Both the position numbers and the translations under genes were made by a program. Below are positions 40,311-50,870 of a stretch of DNA of 64,000 bases, in pieces (position 1 is the first letter of the stretch; each line of letters opens with the position of its first letter). Source of the DNA: Symbiodinium natans (taxonomy: Eukaryota; Sar; Dinophyceae; Suessiales; Symbiodiniaceae). The notes beneath the pieces were generated by a model. That model was given only the letters and a program-made list of their open reading frames with translations. It had not been told where the DNA came from and made no database searches. The DNA is taken from positions 168,999-232,998 of the forward strand of contig CAJNDS010000158.1 of assembly GCA_905221605.1 (NCBI GenBank), read 5' to 3'.

Positions 40311-40731
40311 CTCAATGTCGAGGAATATTTTTTGGATGAGTGGGGATACTGGAGTCTCTGGGTGGTGGAAGGCAGCGAGAAGCTTGACTGATGGGACTTA
40401 GACATCAAGACGCGGGATAGGTTGCAACAGACCCTAAAACCTAAAACCTAAAACCTAAAACCCTAAACCCTAAACCCTAAACCCTAAACCCGATAATTAT
40501 GAGCCTAAGCCCTAAACCCTAAACCCCAAACCCTGAACCAATCTAAGAATGATTCAACACACCCCTTGGGCATACCCCTTAAAAGAAAGCAAGGGGTATG
40601 GGAAAATCCTTTCTAATATTCTCCTTGTAGAGGTTAAGGAGTATGGGTTTGGGGTATGAACCCTAAACCCTAAACCCTATACCCCAAACCCTAAACCCTA
40701 AACCCTAGTTATTCTTAGAACCAAGCTCCAG

Positions 40732-40854
40732 TCCTCGAGCTGCTCCGGCGACGCCTGCGAAGCTCAAGGCCAGGAGCGTTCGGAACCGGCTGCGCTCCAA
40801 AGTACGGGTTTAGGGTTCAGGGTTTAGGGTTTAGGGTGCTGCGCTCCAAAGTAC
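40732..40854 (+). CDS. Exon-like island with 17-bp duplication around a telomere array
   Basis: 40,732-40,807 opens after CAAGCTCCAG and reads SCSGDACEAQGQERSEPAAL. Its end, GCTGCGCTCCAAAGTAC (40,789-40,805), is repeated at 40,838-40,854 on the far side of a 32-bp TTTAGGG stretch. Either an array inserted with target duplication or a duplicated exon edge. Confidence 0.5.
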
Positions 40855-40974
40855 AGGGTTTAGGGTTTAGGGCGTAGGGCTTGGGGGTTTGGCGTTTACA
40901 AGGCTTGGGGTGTAGGGTTTAGGGTTTGGGGTTCAGGGCTTTTGGGGTTTGGCGTTTAGAAGGTGTGGGGTTCA

Positions 40975-41215
40975 GGGTTTCGGGTTTAGGCCGTTACCCT
41001 AAACCCTAAACCCTAAACCCTAAACCCTAAACCCTAAACCCGCTTTGTTTGGGGCTTAGGATTATGAGGCCTTGAGTCGGAGATGCATGGGAGAAGCCTA
41101 AACGCCTGAAGTCTAAACCCTGTGGGGAAACCCATCGACACTCCTCGGGTTTAGGGTTTAGGGTTTAGGGTTTAGGGTTTAGGGTTTAGGGTTTAGGGTT
41201 TAGGGTTTAGGGCCT
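40975..41215. repeat. Telomere-like arrays in opposed orientations
   Basis: TTTAGG faces CCCTAAA at about 40,985-41,040 (head-to-head), then TTTAGGG at 41,147-41,212. Confidence 0.88.
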
Positions 41216-41495
41216 AGATATTCCCTGTGCAGGGCTGTTAGTATAAGGGGGAACATCCCAAATTCAACCCGAGGCAGGGCCTGCTCTTTCTGCGCCTTCA
41301 GCTTTGCCAAGAGCGCCTGCTTTGAACCCCTAAACCCTAAACCCTAAACCCTAAGCTGTTAAACCCTAAACCCTAAACTGTTAAACCCTAAGCCCTAAGC
41401 CCTAAACCCTAAACCATAAAACCTAAACCCAAAGCCCTACCATCTTAAGCTTCACACGAAGACCAACTCTACGCACACAGCCCCAAACCCTGTCT

Positions 41496-41925
41496 TCAGT
41501 TTAGGGGTACAGGGTTCCAAGAATCAGAAAAGATAGCATGTTTGCCCTCGGGCTTAGAGGAATAGATCTCTATTCCCAAAGTGACGTCCTCTGGATCCGT
41601 CGAGGAAGCTGCCGGCGTTGCTGCAGCTGGTGCTGGTGCTGGTGATGGCGCTGGTGCGGGCGCTGGCGCGGGCGCTGGCGCGGGCGCTGGCGCTGCTGGT
41701 GCCGCTGGCGCCGGTGCCGGCTTGGGCCTTTCTCGTGGGTCGCGGGAGGGCATGACAGGGCTACAGGTCCTCTGCTCTTCCTCAAGCCTCAATGATTCTT
41801 GGGGCAGAGTAGGTTTGAGGGGCGCTAGCTTAGGACTTCTTCGTTTAGGGACGTAGGGCACCAGGGTCTTGAGGCTTCCGCGCTTCAATATGACTTTTAC
41901 ACGATGCTTCAACCCTTCTCGTGAT
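41496..41925 (-). CDS. Ala/Pro-repeat protein, probable terminal exon
   Basis: One frame is open for about 140 codons from a CACGAGAAG acceptor-like site to a stop at 41,496. A basic start (KVILKRGSLKTLVPYVPKRR) is followed by an acidic LRLEEEQRTCSP, a long (AP)n tract, then EDVTLGIEIYSSKPEGKHA to the end. The non-repetitive flanks look like real protein. The Ala/Gly frame on the other strand is its shadow. Unknown function. Confidence 0.5.
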
Positions 41926-41977
41926 CCTTGAACCCTAAGCTTGATCGTTGACTTGAGCTGCCGACTTGATTCCTAAC

Positions 41978-42078
41978 CCTAAGGGTGCAACCTTCCTATT
42001 GTATACTTGGGACCCAAAGTATAGGAAGTGCTTTAAGGCCCAAGCATTCCCTATTTCGGTACATGGACCCTTAGGGTA
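41978..42078. mobile_element. MITE, GGGTCCATGTACC family (diverged)
   Basis: Right end TTTCGGTACATGGACCCTTAG is intact; left end AAGGGTGCAACC is decayed. GGGACCCAAAG/CTTTAAGGCCC inner arms. Confidence 0.75.
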
Positions 42079-42429
42079 AGATGAACCCCCAAACCCTAAA
42101 CCCTAAACCCTCAACCCTTTAAACCCTCAACCCTTTAAACCCTAAACCCCCAAACCCCAGCTAGCTTCACCGCGAGCTCAAGTGTGCCGGGCCTTGGCTT
42201 TACCGCGGCCTCGTGCGTCGGGGCAGGATATGCCTGACGTTTGCCAGGCGTTCGTACCCTAAACCCTAAACCCTAAACCCTAAACCCTGAACTGTAGCCT
42301 AGTTTCAGACTTTGGCAACCCTAAGCCCACCCAGCAGACTAACAGAACGCCACGGCAAAGAGAACAAAACAAAGGGAACATTCTCTCGGCGCCATCACGC
42401 TGCCCTGAGGCATCTACCTTTATCTTAAA

Positions 42430-42640
42430 ACACCTAAAACCCCAAAAGCCTAAACCCCTAAAACCCTAAAACCCGAAAACGCTAAAACCCTAAAACCCTA
42501 AAACCCTAAAACCCTAAAAGCCTAAAACCCTAAAACCCTAAAACCCTAAAACCCTAAAATCCTAAAACCCTAAAACCCTGAAACCCTAAAAACCTAAAAC
42601 CCTACAACCCTAAAACCCTACAACCCTAAAACCCTAGACC
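42430..42640. repeat. (CCCTAAAA)n octamer array
   Basis: About 25 units of the 8-bp variant TTTTAGGG, much more uniform than surrounding arrays. Confidence 0.95.
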
Positions 42641-42641
42641 C

Positions 42642-42710
42642 TCAACCCCATGCCACAGTGGCCTGTTTCTTCGTCTTGCCGCCGAGCTGGCCGAAGGCGG
42701 AGGAAAACAC
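42642..42710 (-). CDS. Terminal exon-like island
   Basis: Opens after AACCGTTCAG, reads VFSSAFGQLGGKTKKQATVA, then TGA (22 codons). Confidence 0.35.
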   Translation of the reverse strand: MFSSAFGQLGGKTKKQATVAWG

Positions 42711-42779
42711 CTGAACGGTTTCAGGGGTCCTAAACCCGAAACCCTAAACCCAGAATCCGAAACCCTGACCACAAACCAC

Positions 42780-42958
42780 AAACCCTAAACCCTAAACCCT
42801 AAACCCTACACCTGACAGTAGATTTAGGGGGTTAAACTGAGCCCTAAACCCGAAGCCCTAAGCCCTAAACCCTCAACCCTGAACCCTGAACCCTGAACCC
42901 TAAACCCTAAACCCTAAACCCTAAACCTTAAACCCTAAACCCTGAACCCTAAACCCCA
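42780..42958. repeat. CCCTAAA and CCCTGAA arrays
   Basis: Mixed units up to the exon-like island at 42,960. Confidence 0.9.
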
Positions 42959-42959
42959 G

Positions 42960-43046
42960 AGTGTTCGGAAGACCGAGTCGGGGTTCGAGGCAGCTTTTGC
43001 CAGACGAGGGTGCCCCCGTGGAACCCAAGGCTTATGTGGGGCTTAA
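42960..43046 (+). CDS. Terminal exon-like island
   Basis: Opens after TAAACCCCAG, reads SVRKTESGFEAAFARRGC, then TAA (28 codons). Confidence 0.38.
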   Translation, partial: SVRKTESGFEAAFARRGCPRGTQGLCGA

Positions 43047-43152
43047 GTTTGAGGGGGGTTAGGGTTTAGGGTTTAGGGTCTAGGGTCTAGAGTCTAGGGT
43101 TTAGGGTTTAGTGAGGGGTCCAAATCTTGAACCCGCGAGCCTGACGTTAATG

Positions 43153-43341
43153 TCATAGAATGCTGCATTGCACCTCCCTTTGCTCACAAGTTGCCTCCTC
43201 CAAGGAGGCGTCACCATCTGCAAAATCGCTCGGGTCGAGGATCTCGCCTGCCTGCCAGATCGTGGAAATCTGATCCCTTTGATATACCTTCTCTGGCACA
43301 TAACCCTCAATCCTTTCGTGAAAAAAAGCAAGGAACAACAT
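43153..43341 (-). CDS. Short ORF or exon, acidic protein
   Basis: ATG to TGA, 62 residues: HERIEGYVPEKVYQRDQIS, then an acidic stretch (DPSDFADGDASLEE). Sequence is diverse and coding-like. It may be a complete small protein or the end of a spliced one. It directly precedes the AT-rich satellite. Confidence 0.45.
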   Translation of the reverse strand: MLFLAFFHERIEGYVPEKVYQRDQISTIWQAGEILDPSDFADGDASLEEATCEQREVQCSIL

Positions 43342-43394
43342 GAAGGGACCATGCAGCTATGTATGTAGGACCTTTATGCGTTATTTGACGGTCC

Positions 43395-46243
43395 TGCTTC
43401 GCCTTCCAAAACTTTAAGGATTTTAAGGAATTTAGGGGTTTTCCAAAATTTTAAAAGGACCACAAAATCCTTAAAATTTTGAAAGCCCGGACCTTTCAAA
43501 ATTTTAAGGATTTTAAGGAATTTAAGGCCTTTTAAATTTCTTAAAATCCTTAAAATCCTTAAAATTTTGAAAGAAAATTAAATTATTTTCCGGAAAGAGG
43601 CAGGCCCATTTAAAATTTTGAAAGCCCGGGCCTTTCAAAATTTTAAGGATTTTAAGGAATTTAAGGCCTTTTAAATTTCTTAAAATCCTTAAAATCCTTA
43701 AAATCCTTAAAATTTTGAAAGAAAATTAAATCATTTTCCGGAAAGAGGCAGGCCCATTTAAAATTTTAAAAATCCTTAAAATCCTTAAAATCCTTAAAAT
43801 TTTGAAAGCCCGGGCCTTTCAAAATTTTAAGGATTTTAAGGAATTTAAGGCCTTTTAAATTTCTTAAAATCCTTAAAATTTTGAAAGAAAACTAAATTAT
43901 TTTCCGGAAAGAGGCAGGCCCATTTAAAATTTTAAAAATCCTTAAAATCCTTAAAATCCTTAAAATTTTGAAAGCCCGGGCCTTTCAAAATTTTAAGGAT
44001 TTTAAGGAATTTAAGGCCTTTTAAATTTCTTAAAATCCTTAAAATCCTTAAAATCCTTAAAATTTTGAAAGAAAATTAAATCTATTTTCCGGAAAGAGGC
44101 AGGCCCATTTAAAATTTTAAAAATCCTTAAAATCCTTAAAATCCTAAAATTTTGAAAGCCCGGGCCTTTCAAAATTTTAAGGATTTTAAGGAATTTAAGG
44201 CCTTTTAAATTTCCTAAAATCCTTAAAAACCTTAAAATTTTGAAAGAAAATTAAATTATTTTCCGGAAAGAGGCAGGCCCATTTAAAAGTTTAAAAATTC
44301 TTAAAATCCTTAAAATCCTTAAAATTTTGAAAGGTTGGGGCTTTCAAAATTTTAAGGATTTTAAGGATTTTAAGGATTTTTAAAATTTTAAATGGGCCTG
44401 ACTCTTTCCGGAATATATTTTAATTTTATTTCAAAATTTTAAGGATTTTAAGGATTTTAAGAAATTTAAAAGGCGTTAAATTCCTTAAAATCCTTAAAAT
44501 TTTGAAAGCCACAACCTTTCAAAATCTTAAGGATTTTAAGGATTTTAAGGATTTTTAAAAATTTTAAATGGGCCTGCCTCTTTCCGGAGAATAATTTAAT
44601 TTTCTTTCAAAATTTGATGGATTTTAAGGATTTTAAGAAATTTAAAAGGCGTTAAATTCCTTAAACTCCTTAAAATTTTGAAAGGCCCGGGCTTTCAAAA
44701 TTTTAAGGATTTTAAGGATTTTAAGGATTTTTAAAATTTTAAATGGGCCTGCCTCTTTCCGGAAAATGATTTAATTTTCTTTCAAAATTTTAATGATTTT
44801 AAGGATTTTAAGGATTTTAAGAAATTTAAAAGGCCTTAAATTCCTTAAAATCCTTAAAATTTTGAAAGGCCCGGGTTTTCAAAATTTTAAGGATTTTAAG
44901 GATTTTAAGGATTTTTAAAATTTTAAATGGGCCTGCCTCTTTCCGGAAAATAATTTAATTTTCTTTCAAAATTTTAAGGATTTTAAGGATTTTAAGGATT
45001 TTAAGGATTTTAAGAAATTTAAAAGGCCTTAAATTCCTGAAAATCCTTCAAATTTTGAAAGGCCCGGGCTTTCAAAATTTTCAGGATTTTAAGGATTTTA
45101 AGGATTTTTAAAATTTTAAATGGGCCTGCCTCTTTCCGGAAAATGATTTAATTTTCTTTCAAAATTTTAAGGATTTTAAGGATTTTAAGAAATTTAAAAG
45201 GCCTTAAAATCCTTAAATCCTTAAAATCTTGAAAGGCCCGGGCTTTCAAAATTTTAAAGATTTTAAGGATTTTAAGGGTTTTTAAAATTTTAAATGGGCC
45301 TGCCTCTTTCCGGAAAATAATTTAATTTTCTTTCAAAATTTAAGGATTTTAAGGATTTTAAGGATTTTAAGAAATTTAAAAGGCCTTAAATTCCTTAAAA
45401 TCCTTAAAATTTTGAAAGCCCCAACCTTTCAAAATTTTAAGGATTTTAAGGATTTTAAGGATTTTTAAAATTTTAAATGGGCCTGCCTCTTTCCGGAAAA
45501 TAATTTAATTTTCTTTCAAAATTTTAAGGATTTTAAGGATTTTAAGAAATTTAAAAGGCCTTAAATTCCTTAAAATCCTTAAAATTTTGAAAGGCCCGGG
45601 CTTTCAAAATTTTAAGGATTTTAAGGATTTTAAGGATTTTTAAAATTTTAAATGGGCCTGCCTCTTTCCGGAAAATAATTTAATTTTCTTTCAAAATTTT
45701 AAGGATTTTAAATTTTAAGGATTTTAAGGATTTTAAGGATTTTAAGAAATTTAAAAGGCCTTAAATTCCTTAAAATCCTTAAAATTTTGAAAGGCCCGGC
45801 CTTTCAAAATTTTAAGGATTTTAAGGATTTTAAGGATTTTTAAAATTTTAAATGGGCCTGCCTCTTTCCGGAAAATAATTTAATTTTCTTTCAAAATTTT
45901 AAGGATTTTAAGGATTTTAAGGATTTTAAGAAATTTCAAAGGCGTTAAATTCCTTAAAATCCTTAAAATTTTGAAAGCCCCAACCTTTCAAAATTTTAAG
46001 GATTTTAAGGATTTTTAAAACTTTAAATGGGCCTGCCTCTTTCCGGAAAATAATTTAATTTTCTTTCAAAATTTTAAGGATTTTAAGGATTTTAAGGATT
46101 TTAAGAAATTTAAAAGGCCTTAAATTCCTTAAAATCCTTAAAATTTTGAAAGGCCCGGGCTTTCAAAATTTTAAGGATGTTAAGGATTTTAAGGATTGTT
46201 AAAATTTTAAATGGGCCTGCCTCTTTCCGGAAAATAATTTAAG
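43395..46243. repeat. AT-rich satellite (TTTCCGGAAA / AAAATCCTTAAAA) with orientation switch
   Basis: About 16 units of 140-195 bp, each with AAAATTTTAAGGATTTTAAGG blocks, a CCCGGGC centre and one CGGAAAGAGGCAGGCCC box. The box reads CGGAAAGAGGCAGGCCC in five units up to about 44,290, then the reverse complement in eleven units from about 44,388. The array is thus built from two opposed halves. No gene. Confidence 0.95.
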
Positions 46244-46783
46244 GGCTTAGGTCTAGGACCGGGAGTGGGCCCCTGTTTTCCTTTTTCTAGGGTTGGGGTT
46301 CCCTTACAGTATCATCCCCTTACACCCAAAAAGGGTACCCTTTTTATTCCTAGGTTACTCCTGGGTCTAGAGGTTTAGGGCTAGGAGGGGTCTATGAGAT
46401 CTTTACAGGCGTTGCCTCCGAGCATCCCCCTCCTCCCCCCCACCCTTCCCCCACCCTAAATCTCACTTAGGGCCTTATGGTCTTCATACCCCGAAGTAGC
46501 CCCTGGTCCCTAGGTTGCCCCCAGAAACGCTTGGTTGGTCCCTGCAAAGCCCTAAACCCTACAGACAGGCTCTTTCGTCCTTCCGAACTCAAAGCCTAGA
46601 ATCCCTTGAAAGGGTCAGGGGATAAACGGTCTGGGGTTTAGGGATTAGGGCTAGGGAAGGGTGTATAGGGTTTAGGGTTTATCGGTATAGGGCCTGGGAT
46701 TAGCTCGACAACATCGTGTTTCGGGTGCTCGGGCTTAGGGTTTGTAGGGCTTACAGTTTAGGGGTTGTGGACTCTCTAAGGGT

Positions 46784-46931
46784 AGTTGCATGGGCCCTTC
46801 AATAGGGCCCATTGCCTCGTTTAAAGGGTTCTGAAGTATGGGCCCTTGGGTTGTGTAGGGTATCTAAGAGGTACAGAAGGGGTACCCTTTTTAAGGGCCC
46901 CCCCCATACTAAGGCACCATGCAACTACCCT
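46784..46931. mobile_element. MITE, GGGTAGTTACATGG family
   Basis: Near-perfect ends AAGGGTAGTTGCATGG and, inverted, AAGGGTAGTTGCATGG; inner AGTATGGGCCCTT. Confidence 0.9.
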
Positions 46932-47086
46932 TGCTTGGAGGTTCATGGTACTTAAGAACCAATTATCACTGCACTTTGTACTGTACTTCCGAACCATATT
47001 AGGACACTTGAGGGGCTCATAAGTGGGTTATAAGCACAGTTATCGTTGGCTATTAAGTACCATGGACCTCCAAGTACAGCCTTGCG
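46932..47086. mobile_element. Palindromic element, CTTGGAGGTCCATGGTACTTAA termini
   Basis: CTTGGAGGTTCATGGTACTT at the left and its inverse AAGTACCATGGACCTCCAAG at the right, about 20-bp arms around 110 bp. Single copy in this window. Confidence 0.85.
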
Positions 47087-47689
47087 AGGCTGCTTTCCTG
47101 CAACATCAAGGAGGCACGTGGCCGAACCCTAAACCCTAAACCCTAAACCCTAAACCCTAAACCCTAAAACCTAAACCCTAAGCTGATGTTGAGCCAAGAT
47201 GGAGTCCAGAGCATGCGAAACCTTGAGGGTGCAGGGCACCTTAAACCCCTTTTAAGGCCCATAAACCTTATAAGCCCTGTAAAACCCTAAAAAGCCTAAA
47301 AGCCTTGTACACTCGATAAACTCTCAACCCTGAGAATCCGAAGCCATATCTTTTTGTAGGCTGCCCTAGAACACTTTAAAAGGGGCACATCAAGGGATGA
47401 AGAATCGGACCCCCTAAGGTTGTACCCCTCAAGGTTCCCCTTAATATACTCCGAACATGGCCCTTATACTCCCTTAGGGATCCTTAAAAGGGTCCCCAAA
47501 ACCTTAAAAGCCCAAGGTAGAACCCCTACACCCTCAACCCTAAACCCTCAACCCTAAACCCTAAACCCTACGTGCATTGATTTAGGGTTTAGAGCTTAGG
47601 GTTTGGGGTTTCGGGTTTAGGGAGGTTTCGAGTAAAGGGTCGGGTCTCTCGGGTTCGGGCTCAGGCTTCTCCTCTGAAAGCCAGAACCC

Positions 47690-47876
47690 GGGGGGTGGGG
47701 GGGGGTGGGGGGGGGGGGGGGGGGGGGGGGGTGTGGGGGGGGGTGGGGGGGGGGTGGGGGAGGGGTGGGGGGAGGGGTGGGGGAGGGGTGGGGGAGGGTG
47801 GGGGGTGGGGGGGTGGGGGGGGGGGGGGGGCGGGCGGGGTGGGGGGGGGGGGGGGGTGGGGGGGGGGGGGGGGGTT
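47690..47876. repeat. GGGT-rich poly-G tract
   Basis: About 180 bp of G with scattered T, A and C. Glycine/proline frames here are by-products. Confidence 0.97.
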
Positions 47877-47977
47877 GTTCTTACCCGAAGCCTTGAATGC
47901 AAAAGCCTTGAAAGGGGGGCTCGTTCTTTCGGTTTCTTCGGGCTCGTTTATGTCGGCCCACTATGGGCTTTAGGGTT

Positions 47978-48305
47978 TAGGGGTTTAGGGGTTTAGGGGT
48001 TTAGGGGTTTAGGGGTTTAGGGGTTTAGGGGTTTAGGGGTTTAGGGGTTTAGGGGTTTAGGGGTTTAGGGGTTTAGGGGTTTAGGGGTTTAGGGGTTTAG
48101 GGGTTTAGGGGTTGAGGGGGTTAGGGGTTTAGGGGTTTAGGGGTTTAGGGGTTTAGGGGTTTAGGGGTTTAGGGGTTTAGGGGTTTAGGGGTTTAGGGGT
48201 TTAGGGGTTTAGGGGTGTAGGGGTTTAGGGGTTTAGGGGTTTAGGGGTTTAGGGGTTTAGGGGTTTAGGGGTTTAGGGGTTTAGGGGTTTAGGGGTTTAG
48301 GGGTT
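47978..48305. repeat. (TTTAGGGG)n octamer array, about 40 copies
   Basis: The 8-bp variant TTTAGGGG repeats almost perfectly for 328 bp with three single-base deviants. The largest uniform array here. Confidence 0.97.
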
Positions 48306-48429
48306 AGGGTTCAGGATTGTAAGGTTTAGGGTTCACGTTCGTATGAGAAGTGTGGGGTTGAGAGAAGGCGGAGGTTAGGGATGCTGGTGCTTGTGTCTTC
48401 TTCGCTAGAATTGCAGTCTACCCTAAGCC

Positions 48430-48660
48430 CTAAACCCTATAAACCCTATAAACCCTATAAACCCTATAAACACTAGAAACCCTATAAACCCTATAAACCC
48501 TAAACCCTAGAAACCCTAAACCCCAGCTGGGGTCTAGCAGTTCTGGTTTTGATGGCTGCTGGCAGGTCTTGGGGCAAAGCACCCGACGCCTTCTCATGGC
48601 CTTCGCTCCTCGGCCTGTCAGGGAGTCTAAGCCTCGGTTCATGTGTTTAGGGTTTAGGGT
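48430..48660. repeat. (CCCTATAAA)n nonamer array and flank
   Basis: Six CCCTATAAA-type units at 48,433-48,500, another local telomere variant. Confidence 0.85.
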
Positions 48661-49249
48661 TCAGGGTTCAGGGTTCAGGGTTTAGGGTTTAGGGTTTAGG
48701 GTTTAGGGTTTAGGTTTGTGGGCTTAGCGTTTACGGTTTAGCGTTTAGGATTGTTAGGGTGAGTCCTGAGGGGCTTAGGCAGCCTCATGATTAAAACCCC
48801 AACCCCTTTCAACCCTAAAGATCCGAAGCAGGCTTGCAGTAGGGAATTACCTCCCTGGAGGAGTATATGTAGGGGGATGTAAGATGCCTAATTCCCGATT
48901 TTCTACTAAGAAGTTGTACAAATAACTTTAGAAGAGATCCCATTTGTCGGGTCGTCATACATACAGCCTGCAAAGCCCGTCAGCCGATGTATCACGCTTG
49001 CTGACGAATCCCGGGTCAGTGGGGTTTGGGGTGCTGGGTTTTACTCTACCAGGGTATCAGGGTTCAGTGGTTTACTGTAGGGTATTAGTGTATTAGGGTA
49101 CAGAAAGTGTTAGTAGGGGGAGGCGCTTTACATAGTTCGCCTGGTCGTCTCGGGTACTTTTCGAGCATTTGGCGTGGTAGGCGTGGCTTTTCGGGGGGTT
49201 AGGGTGAGCCGGCGATTTGGACACCTGCGCTTGGGGCAACCAACGTTGC
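48645..49249. other. TTTAGGG array and single-copy spacer
   Basis: TTTAGGG/TTCAGGG array at 48,645-48,715, then unique sequence without a convincing gene. Confidence 0.6.
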
Positions 49250-49520
49250 TTGCTTCTTGGGGGCAAGGAAAGTCATGTGTTCCGCCTTCTTGCATGGCCC
49301 GCAGTCTCCCTCAGCCTGGCGCTGCTCCCTCTGTCAAGATGTTGCGGCCCATTTGCCCTGGCTGGTGAGCTGCGCTGTGATGAGGATGTTGCTGCGCACA
49401 TCGAAGTCCTGACGACGCCCTTTCCAGCTGGACTTGGGGAGTACCTAGCCTTGCGAGCCATGCTTCCTGTGGGAGCAGCGCCTTTTGCAGTGGCTTTTGC
49501 TCAGCTTCGCGCACAACCAG
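49250..49520 (+). CDS. Gene fragment with a short in-frame intron
   Basis: Exon 1 to 49,364 ends at GGCTG|GTGAGC and reads WPAVSLSLALLPLSRCCG. Exon 2 (49,428-49,520) opens after GCCCTTTCCAG and reads GLGEYLALRAMLPVGAAPF, ending at CCAG|GTCCTG. The 63-bp intron is itself open and in phase. Hydrophobic, alanine/leucine-rich. Both splice sites fit the consensus well. Start unknown. Confidence 0.42.
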
Positions 49521-49749
49521 GTCCTGCAGGACGCCCCAACCCCTCCTACAGAAAGGCACGCTTTTGGGGCCCCACTTTTCTCAATTCGTCGTAAAATTCT
49601 ACAAAACCACTATAAATATTGCCCCCCCCCCAGGGCATTCCACTCTCAAATCCTAATCTTAATCTCACCACCCCGAGACCTCAAACTCAAACCAAACGCT
49701 TACAGGCACTAAACCGAAGACCCCTAGTTCCTGAACCCTGACTACCCCT

Positions 49750-49890
49750 AAGCCCTAAACCCTAAACCCTTATAAACCCTAAACCCTAAACCCTAAACCC
49801 TAAACCCTAAACCCTAAACCCTAAACCCTAAACCCTAAACCCTAAACCCTAAACCCTAAACCCTAAACCCTAAACCCTAAACCCTAACCG
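49750..49890. repeat. Large CCCTAAA array
   Basis: About 19 heptamers. Confidence 0.97.
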
Positions 49891-49911
49891 TTAAGACCCC
49901 TTTTGTACCAG

Positions 49912-50011
49912 CTCGTGGGCGCTGGCTCCACGATCTTCGCCGCGGGCCTCGCCGCGGCGCTGCTGCGAGGGTCGCTGGCCAGCGCCTGCGGAGGCTCGAA
50001 GGGCCTTTTAG
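49912..50011 (+). CDS. Exon-like island, glycine/alanine-rich hydrophobic
   Basis: Opens after TTTTGTACCAG between two telomere arrays, reads GAGSTIFAAGLAAALLRGSL and closes at TTTTAG|GTTTAG. Could be a membrane segment. Minus-strand frames are also open. Confidence 0.38.
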
Positions 50012-50118
50012 GTTTAGGGTTTAGGGTTTAGGGTTTAGGGTTTAGGGTTTGGGGTTTAGGGTTTAGGGTTTAGAGTCTTTGGGTTTAGGGTCTTTGGGTT
50101 TAGGGTTTAGGGTTTAGG

Positions 50119-50427
50119 GTTGGGGCGGGGCTCTACCATCATTTGCAGGCCTCTTACTATGACAGAAATGCTCGCCGGTAACGTGGCTTGTAACTGTAAC
50201 GGATTTGTCGCGGAGCTGTAGCAGAAGCAGCAACTTGACAACGAACATGTAACGGACCTGTAACGGAACTGTAACGGAGCTGTAGCGGAAGCTGTAAAGG
50301 AGCTGTAACGGAGGTGCAACGGAGCTGTAACGGAACTGTAGCAGGTGCTGTAACGTACCTGTAACGGTGGGCCCATGGTGGGTAGCGCAAATCCCATAGT
50401 AAATGATGGTAGAGCCCACCCCCAAGT
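50119..50427. mobile_element. Foldback element with internal 10-bp minisatellite
   Basis: Arms GGGCTCTACCATCATTT near 50,128 and its inverse AAATGATGGTAGAGCCC near 50,400 enclose about 18 copies of CTGTAACGGA/CTGTAGCGGA. TTTAGGG lies on both sides, so it inserted into a telomere-like array. Confidence 0.85.
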
Positions 50428-50506
50428 TTAGGGTTTAGGGTTACGGTTTAGGAGGTTTAGAGGGTTTAGGGGGTTTAGAGGGCCTAGGGCTTCGGGCAAC
50501 CTGCAG

Positions 50507-50870
50507 TGAGTTTGTGCGCTCTGAGAAAAGGGTGATAGACGGTTCGGCGTGCGCCGCAAGGACTCTTGTAAAAGGCCCTTGTCACCTGGACCGATTGAAG
50601 CTTTCTAAAGTTTTTCTGCGCGTAACGCCACGGCCCTTAGTGCAGCACTTAGAAAGCGCGCATGAGCCACTTGCACTTCTGGTGAGTTCTCTAAATGATG
50701 GTCCCTTTTTGGGTGCCCTAAATATGAGTGGCCGCCTGATATAAAGGACCCCCAAAAGGGACCATCTTTTGGAGAAGTGACCATGTATTGACTCCCTGAA
50801 GCGATCAACATGCATGCCTGACGTGCTGCAAGTCAGGGATTTACATGTGGGTTCAGTGTTCAGGGCTTAG
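50507..50870 (+). CDS. Two-exon gene model with consensus splice sites
   Basis: Exon 1 (50,507-50,681, 58 codons) opens after CAACCTGCAG and includes ARTLVKGPCHLDRLKLSK and TPRPLVQHLESAHEPLALL, closing at TTCTG|GTGAGT. Exon 2 (50,802-50,870) opens after CTCCCTGAAG and reads RSTCMPDVLQVRDLHVGS, then TAG. Phase 0 is kept. The 120-bp intron contains a palindrome with GGTCCCTTTT arms, the family seen in the J-domain gene. Unknown protein; upstream exons probably exist. Confidence 0.52.
50684..50784. mobile_element. MITE with GATGGTCCCTTTTTGGG arms in an intron
   Basis: AGTTCTCTAAATGATGGTCC on the left; inverted right end ACTTCTCCAAAAGATGGTCC. Confidence 0.85.

Larger units (their letters stand above)
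46244..47580. other. Single-copy spacer with two palindromic elements
   Basis: Degenerate telomere units, a GGGTAGTTGCATGG-family MITE (46,784-46,931) directly abutting another palindrome (46,932-47,086), and a CCCTAAA array at 47,126-47,182. No gene seen. Confidence 0.7.

Noticed and set aside
41581-41856. Gly/Ala-rich plus-strand protein
   Set aside because: Antisense of the (Ala-Pro) repeat in the minus-strand exon, whose non-repeat flanks look coding.
47582-47996. Poly-Gly/Pro frames
   Set aside because: Homopolymer-driven.
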